The notes under the pieces: generated by a model
What the model was told of the DNA's origin: nothing
Database searches by the model: none
What the model saw: the letters and a program-made list of their open reading frames with translations, nothing else
Program-made: the position numbers and the translations under genes
NCBI GenBank assembly: GCA_934590135.1
Contig: CAKTOT010000029.1
Coordinates: forward strand, 1-21,821
Source: an uncultured Muribaculaceae bacterium
GTDB taxonomy: Bacteria > Bacteroidota > Bacteroidia > Bacteroidales > Muribaculaceae
Direction of reading: 5' to 3'
DNA length: 21,821 nt
Part shown: positions 16,830 to 21,821 of the stretch, piece after piece
Layout of the letters: the number at the start of each line of letters is the position of its first letter
Position numbering within the stretch: position 1 is the stretch's first letter

Positions 16830-17780
16830 TTAGTTGCCTATACTCAGAGTGGTATAGTAGCGCGAGCTGCCGTTATAGGCCGTATCGTTGAAGAAGGACA
16901 GCGTAATGTATCCGTTGTTGTATCCCCACCAAGTGGCGGTCACCCCGCCATAGGTATCCTGTACACTCACCGGAGACCCATACTGACGTACAAGCTGTGA
17001 GTAAAGTGCGTTGTAGCGGCTGATGTCATATCCGGGCGAGGAATATACAAATTCGCTGCCTTGCAGTCCGCCGCCGCTGCCGTAGTACAATGTAGCGGAC
17101 GGCCAAGTGTAATTGTATATGGGGACATTGGAGAGATACACTTGATTGTTGCCGTATCCAAGGATACTGTATCCGCTATTGAACAGATAGTCAAGCGACA
17201 AGTTCAATGCCGTACCCAGAGTGACGCCAAGGATGCTGTTAAAAGTCGGACATCCGTAGTACGGACGCCATGACGGTGGAGGTGTGGGTCGACGCCACGG
17301 ACGATTGTACGGCATATAGGGACGATATGGCGGCGTATTGTGGTAGCAATAGCGGTCGTGGCGCGGAGGCGGAGGTGGCGTAGGCCGTGTATAGCTCCCG
17401 CCGGGACGATAGCCGCCTGGGCGATGTCCTTGAGGTGGCGGAGGTGTGTTGCCGCCGGGACGGTAGCCGTGGTCGGGACGCGAGCTGTTGCCGCCGGGAC
17501 GATAGCCGTTGTCGGGACGTGAGCTGTTGCCGCCGGGACGATAGCCGTTGTCGGGACGCGAGCTGTTGCCGCCGGGACGATAGCCGTGGTTTGATCGTGA
17601 GCTATTGTTGCCGCTGCGACTGCCTGACGAGGAGCTTCCGCCCATATTGCCGGGTCGGGTTTGCGGTGCGGATGTCGTTGGACGTGTACTGCTGTTGTTG
17701 CGCCCGCGGCTTTGGCCGGTCGAGCACACAAGGGTCGTGGATAGTAATACGACCGATACGAGTGTTATTAAGCGTTTCAT
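16830..17780 (-). CDS. Secreted low-complexity protein with 13-residue RPGG repeats
   Basis: I do not recognise this 316-residue protein. It has a Sec-type signal peptide (MKRLITLVSVVLLSTTLVCS); the Cys lacks a proper lipobox (Val precedes it). A Ser/Asn/Gly/Arg-rich part (24-58) leads into four near-identical repeats of NSSRPDNGYRPGG (59-110), then a Pro-, Arg- and Tyr-rich stretch (111-175). The C-terminal ~140 residues look globular: NSILGVTLGTALNLSLDYLF, then DISRYNALYSQLVRQYGSP and TWWGYNNGYITLSFF. The basic repeats could bind an anionic surface polymer, and the C-terminal part may be a small alpha/beta domain; both are inference. It is transcribed alone, between the asnS terminator and the hairpin at 16772-16805. 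No clear promoter box was found upstream. Confidence 0.82.
   Translation of the reverse strand: MKRLITLVSVVLLSTTLVCSTGQSRGRNNSSTRPTTSAPQTRPGNMGGSSSSGSRSGNNSSRSNHGYRPGGNSSRPDNGYRPGGNSSRPDNGYRPGGNSSRPDHGYRPGGNTPPPPQGHRPGGYRPGGSYTRPTPPPPPRHDRYCYHNTPPYRPYMPYNRPWRRPTPPPSWRPYYGCPTFNSILGVTLGTALNLSLDYLFNSGYSILGYGNNQVYLSNVPIYNYTWPSATLYYGSGGGLQGSEFVYSSPGYDISRYNALYSQLVRQYGSPVSVQDTYGGVTATWWGYNNGYITLSFFNDTAYNGSSRYYTTLSIGN
17449..17604 (-). repeat. Four tandem 39-base repeats inside the secreted repeat protein gene
   Basis: Units at 17449-17487, 17488-17526, 17527-17565 and 17566-17604 encode the 13-residue RPGG repeat. The middle two differ at about one base; the outer ones differ slightly more. The high DNA identity, beyond protein identity, suggests recent duplication and possible copy-number change. 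Confidence 0.88.
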
Positions 17781-17851
17781 CCGTGTATGGTGTTATTGGT
17801 GGCTTTTAGTATTTTGATGGCTCAAGATGCAAAAAGTTTAACCGAACAAGC

Positions 17852-17910
17852 AAAAAAAACCGAGAAGCTATCCTTTTGGGCGAATTATTCTCCTTAGGGA
17901 TGCTTCTCGG
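17852..17910 (-). terminator. Rho-independent terminator of the rluB-asnS operon
   Basis: On the minus strand a 9-bp perfect stem (17902-17910 with 17860-17868; arm CCGAGAAGC), extended by a further ATCC pairing after a bulge, is followed directly by eight T residues (17852-17859 as A on the plus strand). This is a textbook intrinsic terminator 27 bases after the asnS stop. Confidence 0.92.
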
Positions 17911-17936
17911 CTTGTGTGTCTATGGTCGCGACAGCG

Positions 17937-19325
17937 TCAGAAGTTGGCGTTGCCGGGATAGCGCGGGAATGCGATGACGTCGCGAATGTTGGCCATGCCG
18001 GTGACAAATAGCACGAGGCGTTCGAAGCCCAGGCCAAAGCCGGAGTGAGGCACGGTTCCGAATTTGCGCGTGTCCAGATACCACCACATATCCTTCATGG
18101 GAATGCCCAATTCGTTGATACGTGTCAGCAGTTTTTCGTAATCGGCTTCGCGCTCGCTGCCGCCGATAATCTCGCCAATCTTGGGGAAGAGGACGTCCAT
18201 GGCACGTACGGTGCGGCCGTCTTCGTTCTGCTTCATATAGAAGGCTTTGATTTCCTTGGGATAGTCGGTGAGTATTACCGGACGCTTGAAGTGTTGCTCG
18301 ACAAGGTAGCGCTCGTGCTCGCTCTGGAGGTCGGCACCCCAGTATACGGGGAACTCGAATTTGTGTCCGCTCTCTTCAAGTATCTTGACGCCCTCGGTGT
18401 AAGTCAGACGCACAAATTTGTTGTTGACTACGAAGCGGAGGCGTTCTACCAATTCGGGATCGTACATCTGAGCCAGGAACTCGATGTCGTCCTTGGCTTT
18501 TTCGAGTGCAAAGGATATACAATATTTGATGAATTCCTCGGCCAAGTCCATATTGTCCTCGATGTCGTAGAATGCCATCTCCGGTTCTATCATCCAAAAC
18601 TCGGAGAGGTGGCGCGGAGTGTTGGAGTTCTCGGCACGGAAGGTGGGGCCGAAGGTGTATATCGCTCCTAAGGCTGTGGCACCAAGCTCGCCTTCAAGCT
18701 GACCGGAGACGGTGAGCGCGGCGGCTTTGCCGAAAAAGTCTTTAGAATAATCGACTTTGCCGTCCTCGGTTCGGGGAAGATTCTCCAACGGGAGTGTCGT
18801 CACCTGGAACATTGCTCCGGCACCTTCGCAGTCGCTCTCGGTAATCAGCGGGGTGTTGAGGTAGAAGAAGCCTTTTTCGTTGAAGAACCGATGGATGGCA
18901 TATGCCAATACCGAACGGACGCGCAGAATGGCTCCGAAGGTGTTGGTGCGCGGACGCAGGTGGGCTATTTCGCGCAGGAATTCAAGCGAATGGCCTTTTT
19001 TCTGGAGGGGGTACTCGGCGGGGTCGGCGGTGCCGTACACCTCGAGGGTTTGTGCCTGTATTTCGCAGGTCTGACCTTTACCCATAGAGGCTACCAGGCG
19101 TCCGGTGACGCATAGAGAGGCCCCTGTGGTGATAGGCTTCAACTGCTCATCGGTAAACACCGTCATATCGAAGACTATCTGTATGTTCTTGATTGTCGAG
19201 CCATCGTTGAGCGCTACAAATTGCACGTGCTTGTTGCCGCGACGTGTGCGCACCCAGCCTTTGACACAGACGTCCGTGTCAAGAAGCTCGGGATTGAATA
19301 TGTCGACGATTTTTGTCCGTTTCAT
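17937..19325 (-). CDS. asnS: Asparaginyl-tRNA synthetase
   Basis: The enzyme attaches asparagine to tRNA-Asn using ATP. The 462-residue length is standard. An N-terminal OB-fold anticodon-binding domain (VKGWVRTRRGNKHVQFVALNDGS, about 20-100) precedes the class II catalytic core: motif 2 region TFRAENSNTPRHLSEFWMIE, and the C-terminal motif 3 GFGLGFERLVLFVTGM followed by NIRDVIAFPRYPGNANF, closely like the E. coli AsnS ending. The start at 19325 gives the expected MKRTKIVDIF beginning. It lies 33 bases after rluB on the same strand, so both are probably transcribed from the promoter before rluB and stop at the terminator at 17852-17910. Confidence 0.97.
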   Translation of the reverse strand: MKRTKIVDIFNPELLDTDVCVKGWVRTRRGNKHVQFVALNDGSTIKNIQIVFDMTVFTDEQLKPITTGASLCVTGRLVASMGKGQTCEIQAQTLEVYGTADPAEYPLQKKGHSLEFLREIAHLRPRTNTFGAILRVRSVLAYAIHRFFNEKGFFYLNTPLITESDCEGAGAMFQVTTLPLENLPRTEDGKVDYSKDFFGKAAALTVSGQLEGELGATALGAIYTFGPTFRAENSNTPRHLSEFWMIEPEMAFYDIEDNMDLAEEFIKYCISFALEKAKDDIEFLAQMYDPELVERLRFVVNNKFVRLTYTEGVKILEESGHKFEFPVYWGADLQSEHERYLVEQHFKRPVILTDYPKEIKAFYMKQNEDGRTVRAMDVLFPKIGEIIGGSEREADYEKLLTRINELGIPMKDMWWYLDTRKFGTVPHSGFGLGFERLVLFVTGMANIRDVIAFPRYPGNANF

Positions 19326-19358
19326 TGTCGTATATGTTTTTTTCTGTCCTACGAAACA

Positions 19359-20804
19359 TTATTCAAATGAACCCATTTTCAGGAAGTTGACTTCCTGCTG
19401 TGTCAGATAGCGCCAGCGGCCGCGCGGCAGGTTCTTCTTGGTAAGTCCGGCAAAGTATACGCGGTCCAATTTGGTGACGTGGTAGCCGAGGCTTTCGAAG
19501 ATGCGACGCACGATGCGGTTGCGACCCGAATGGATTTCGATACCTATCTGATTTCGATCGGTCTCGGTGGCGTAGCTGATGGCGTCTGCATGTATCTCGC
19601 CGTCTTCCAGCTCGATACCATCGGCGATACGCTGCATATCTTCTTCGCTGACATCCTTATCTGTCCATACGTGGTAAATTTTCTTCTTTATATACTTGGG
19701 GTGTGTCAGCTTGGAGGCGAGGTCACCGTCATTGGTCAACAGCAGCACACCGGTGGTGTTGCGGTCAAGGCGACCTACGGGATATACGCGCTCGGTGCAG
19801 GCGCCCTTGATGAGGTCCATCACCGTGGTGCGACCGTTGGGGTCGTCGCTGGTGGTGACGCAGTCTTTGGGCTTATTGAGCAGGATGTAGCATTTGCTTT
19901 CCAATGCCACTACCTTGTCATCGTATTCGACGACGTCGCTATGGCATATCTTGGTGCCGAGCTCGGTCACGACTTTTCCGTTGACCTTTACGAGCCCCTG
20001 CTGGATGTATTCGTCAGCTTCGCGACGCGAGCATACACCGGAGTTTGCCATAAATTTGTTCAGACGTATCAGTTCGTTGGGATCGGGTATGGGCATTTCG
20101 TACTCGATGCGCTTGGGTCGCGGAGTGAAGCTCTTGCCCTTGCCGGGGAACGGATTGTCTTCCTGGTCGTAACGGCTCTGGCCTTTACGTTTGTTGTTGT
20201 AGCCGCCCTGCTGGGGACGATTGTTGTATTGTTTCTTGCGATTGTTGTTGCCGTAGCCGCCCTGCTGATTGTAGCCGCCTTGACGATTGTTGCCGTAGCC
20301 GCCCTGACGGTTGTTATTGCCGTAACCACCCTGACGGTTGTTGTTGCCGTAGCTACCCTGGCGATTGTTGTTGCCGTAACCGCCTTGTTGGTTGTAACCG
20401 CCTTGACGATTGTTATTGCCGTAGCCGCCCTGACGGTTGTTATTGCCGTAACCACCCTGACGGTTGTTGTTGCCGTAACCACCTTGATTGTAGTGCTGTT
20501 GGGGACGATAGTTGTTGTACGGACGCGGAGTGTAGCCCTGCTGAGGACGTTCGCCCTCGGCTTGGCCTTCGGCGCCTTCGCCTTGGCGATTGTAGTTGTT
20601 GTACGGGCGATTGTATCCGCCGTTATTATTATACTGACGATTGTAACCGCCCTGCTGAGGACGATTATAGGGGCGATAGGGACGTTGTTCGTTGTCTTCT
20701 GCCTGTGCGTTTTCTACCATGGGACGTGCGCTGTCCTGGCTTTCCAATGTCACGCGCGATTCGCTGATACGCGGACGCTTGGGTCTTTTTTCGTTGTTTT
20801 CCAT
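19359..20804 (-). CDS. rluB: 23S rRNA pseudouridine synthase (RluB/RsuA family) with a long disordered N-terminus
   Basis: RluB-type enzymes convert a uridine of 23S rRNA to pseudouridine. Of 481 residues, about 1-235 are low complexity, rich in Asn, Gly, Gln, Tyr and Arg, with about eight units close to GGYGNNNRQ at 108-190. The S4 RNA-binding domain follows (IRLNKFMANSGVCSRREADEYI, about 246-290), then the catalytic domain with GRLDRNTTG, where Asp347 is the catalytic aspartate, LLLTNDGDLASKLTHP, and GRNRIVRRIFESLGY. The catalytic part is of normal size; the extension roughly doubles the protein. Extended N-termini occur in Bacteroidetes RluB-like proteins, so this may be lineage-typical. 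It is the first gene of the rluB-asnS operon. RluB is favoured over RluE/F or RsuA by the domain arrangement, with moderate certainty. Confidence 0.92.
   Translation of the reverse strand: MENNEKRPKRPRISESRVTLESQDSARPMVENAQAEDNEQRPYRPYNRPQQGGYNRQYNNNGGYNRPYNNYNRQGEGAEGQAEGERPQQGYTPRPYNNYRPQQHYNQGGYGNNNRQGGYGNNNRQGGYGNNNRQGGYNQQGGYGNNNRQGSYGNNNRQGGYGNNNRQGGYGNNRQGGYNQQGGYGNNNRKKQYNNRPQQGGYNNKRKGQSRYDQEDNPFPGKGKSFTPRPKRIEYEMPIPDPNELIRLNKFMANSGVCSRREADEYIQQGLVKVNGKVVTELGTKICHSDVVEYDDKVVALESKCYILLNKPKDCVTTSDDPNGRTTVMDLIKGACTERVYPVGRLDRNTTGVLLLTNDGDLASKLTHPKYIKKKIYHVWTDKDVSEEDMQRIADGIELEDGEIHADAISYATETDRNQIGIEIHSGRNRIVRRIFESLGYHVTKLDRVYFAGLTKKNLPRGRWRYLTQQEVNFLKMGSFE
20237..20490 (-). repeat. Imperfect 27-base tandem repeats encoding GGYGNNNRQ in rluB
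   Basis: About eight copies of a 27-base unit occur, interrupted by shorter GGYNQQ variants. Codons drift between units (both GGC and GGT for Gly, AAC and AAT for Asn), so the array is older or more diverged than the one at 17449-17604. It lies wholly in frame. Confidence 0.85.
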
Positions 20805-20877
20805 CTTTTTTAGTTGGCTCTAAGTCTTTTAGTGAAGCCTGTAATCGGGGGTTGAAGATAAATAATGTATTAATTCA

Positions 20878-20954
20878 CACGCCTGATATATGAGATTTTG
20901 TCTTGATATTTTGGCGCCTCAGGCGTGGGACGCCGCTTTCAGACCTCGCGGTCT
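20878..20954 (-). promoter_or_regulatory. Structured leader of rluB mRNA with alternative stems
   Basis: Read on the minus strand in order: stem AGACC-GCGA-GGTCT (20954-20941) with a GNRA-type tetraloop, then GGCGT-CCC-ACGCC (20934-20922), whose second arm can instead pair over a longer distance, CACGCCTGA (20927-20919) with TCAGGCGTG (20886-20878). The last two foldings share bases and cannot coexist. Position between the predicted promoter and the start codon makes a cis-regulatory role possible. It matches no RNA family I know. Confidence 0.4.
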
Positions 20955-20994
20955 TGTGGTTAGTTCTGTTTGGTGCTTAACGTTATTTCCGATA

Positions 20995-21002
20995 CAAAGG
21001 TA
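20995..21002 (-). promoter_or_regulatory. Probable -7 box of the rluB-asnS promoter
   Basis: The minus strand reads TACCTTTG here, a full match to TAnnTTTG and identical to the dxr -7 box. A TTTG box is not found at the expected 19-21 base distance, only T-rich sequence, so the upstream element is weak. The predicted leader is about 185 bases. Confidence 0.6.
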
Positions 21003-21275
21003 CGATTATTTTCGCATAAAAGACTACGCATATTCGCCTTTTTATACTTTTTTATTATTGCCGTGTCCGAGCGGACGATTTTGAACTCGCTAAATATAGC
21101 TCTATATAGTCAGTCCGCCGTGTAACAGCGATTTGCCTTGCGCCTTCTAACGTTTCTCACAATACATCGTTCTTGCACGACAACCGAAAACGGTGCATGT
21201 ATAAGCCTTCGACAAAAAACCTCGCAAATACAATCTGCCATTCGACATAGACGCCCCGAGAAAAAAGCGAGATAT
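21003..21275. other. Intergenic spacer without a recognised gene
   Basis: The region is AT-rich near 21030-21060 and holds a small nested palindrome at 21065-21118: GTCC-GAGC-GGAC, the outer pair GCGGAC (21071-21076) / GTCCGC (21113-21118), and an inner ATATA/TATAT around 21094-21107. No coding frame with a domain and no tRNA is visible. Confidence 0.45.
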
Positions 21276-21325
21276 AATGCCCGAACCCACCGCTACCGAT
21301 ACCGGTAGCGGTGGGTTCGGGCATT
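21276..21325 (-). terminator. Very long perfect hairpin after the substrate-binding protein gene
   Basis: A 23-bp perfect stem (21276-21298 with 21303-21325) closes on a 4-base loop, ATAC. On the minus strand it begins 3 bases after the stop codon and is followed by ATATCTCGC and then TTTTTT, so it probably ends transcription of the gene at 21329-21821. The stem is unusually long for a terminator. Confidence 0.75.
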
Positions 21326-21328
21326 GCG

Positions 21329-21821
21329 TCATTGCGCCTTGGCAAAGTATTTCAAAGCCTGCTTCATTACCTCGGGATGAATCATAGCGGCGTAGTCGCC
21401 AAGTATCCGGTCGGGATGGAAGGCTATATCGTCAAAGTAGGTTCCGATGCTTGTGTCGGTGTAATAGACGTTGCCGTCTTCGAGCGCTTTTATATTGCCA
21501 TTCAATGCGTTGGCTTTGCGTAGCTCGGCGAGTGTCACCGGCCCGAAGGAGCGCATTATCCATACCGGAGCGCCACAAGCACGCTCGTACACTGCAGCAT
21601 AGTCGCAGGGCAAGGAGCCCGTGGAGGTATTGTCGTTCCACGGCACCACACCTCCGGCATCGCCTATCATACGAGCGGCATAACTGCCGCCGCCCGGCAT
21701 ATACCAAACTCCCGAAATCTCGGTGTCGGTGAGCACCATAGGACGAACGTCACACAACGCCATACGCCCGCTGATTTCGCGATATTTGCCGACAGTCGCA
21801 TCATATTGCGCTATGGCCTTG
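21329..21821 (-). CDS. ABC-transporter substrate-binding protein, BtuF/FecB-like (C-terminal part; 5'-partial)
   Basis: The frame is open past the right edge, so only the last 164 or so residues are seen. KYREISGRMALCDVRPMVL, then SGVWYMPGGGSYAARMIGDAGGVVPW, DNTSTGSLP and the closing region match the C-terminal lobe of periplasmic binding proteins of the BtuF/FecB type that bring corrinoids, haem or siderophore iron to an ABC importer; Bacteroidales homologues have the same WYMPGG.SYAA and TSTGS motifs. The ligand cannot be told from this fragment. An internal ATG at 21763 is not the start because coding sequence continues upstream of it. The transporter's other subunits, if linked, would lie beyond the window. 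Confidence 0.82.
   Translation of the reverse strand, partial: KAIAQYDATVGKYREISGRMALCDVRPMVLTDTEISGVWYMPGGGSYAARMIGDAGGVVPWNDNTSTGSLPCDYAAVYERACGAPVWIMRSFGPVTLAELRKANALNGNIKALEDGNVYYTDTSIGTYFDDIAFHPDRILGDYAAMIHPEVMKQALKYFAKAQ

Noticed and set aside
17449..17604. CRISPR-like regular repeats (also 20237-20490)
   Set aside because: Units are contiguous, without unique spacers, and stay in frame inside genes as protein repeats.
17718..17726. Lipobox in the secreted repeat protein (LVC near residue 19)
   Set aside because: The residue before Cys is Val rather than Gly, Ala or Ser, so lipidation is unlikely and a Sec signal is favoured.
19479..20813. Long open frame antisense to rluB (444 codons, plus strand)
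   Set aside because: Its translation is a low-complexity Val/Ala/Leu/Ile string produced by reading the RluB repeats backwards. The minus strand encodes clear S4 and pseudouridine synthase motifs.
21061..21118. Possible tRNA (GTGTCCGAGCGG resembles a D-arm)
   Set aside because: No T-arm TTCGANNC motif, no acceptor pairing and no anticodon arm of normal shape were found.

Overview
The window (about 21.8 kb, GC-rich outside a few AT-rich intergenic patches) looks like ordinary chromosome from a member of the Bacteroidota, most likely Bacteroidales. Reasons: Bacteroidetes-type promoter boxes (TTTG / TAnnTTTG) precede dxr, the M3 peptidase gene and, with a weak upstream box, rluB; Shine-Dalgarno sequences are essentially absent before start codons; and the proteins are of types I know from Bacteroidales (a long RseP, an M49 peptidase with HECLGH, a LysM plus periplasmic-binding protein paired with a small beta-barrel, RluB with a low-complexity N-terminus next to asnS). 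A Muribaculaceae-like gut species would fit the GC content, but that is a guess. No mobile element, CRISPR array, tRNA or rRNA was found.

Layout. 1-1871 (+): 3' part of a polysaccharide flippase fused in frame to a family-4-like glycosyltransferase whose C-terminus looks cut short. 1872-2109: AT-rich spacer ending in a very clear promoter that lies almost on top of the dxr start codon. 2110-6100 (+): dxr (isoprenoid precursor synthesis), rseP (intramembrane protease) and rlmI (rRNA methyltransferase). 6236-8281 (+): dipeptidyl-peptidase III. 8356-10913 (+): a translationally coupled pair, a LysM protein with a periplasmic-binding-like domain followed by an outer-membrane beta-barrel. 11137-13293 (+): M3 oligopeptidase with its own promoter and terminator. 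13437-16576 (+): prolyl oligopeptidase, coupled by an ATGA overlap to a lipoprotein of unknown role. 16577-16829: spacer with a strong hairpin between convergent genes. 16830-17780 (-): secreted repeat protein. 17937-20804 (-): rluB-asnS operon with a strong terminator. 20805-21275: spacer with the rluB leader. 21276-21325: very long perfect hairpin. 21329-21821 (-): 3' part of an ABC-transporter substrate-binding protein.

How the genes fit together. Three different peptidases (families M49, M3 and S9A), each with an export signal, sit within 9.4 kb and together could reduce imported oligopeptides to dipeptides and small fragments in the periplasm. The envelope theme (RseP, LysM/beta-barrel pair, lipoprotein, secreted repeat protein, flippase/glycosyltransferase) is strong, but it is shared neighbourhood rather than one proven pathway. 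The least explained items are the LysM/beta-barrel pair, the lipoprotein coupled to the S9 peptidase, the secreted 13-residue-repeat protein, the low-complexity N-terminus of RluB, and the potentially alternative folds in the rluB leader.
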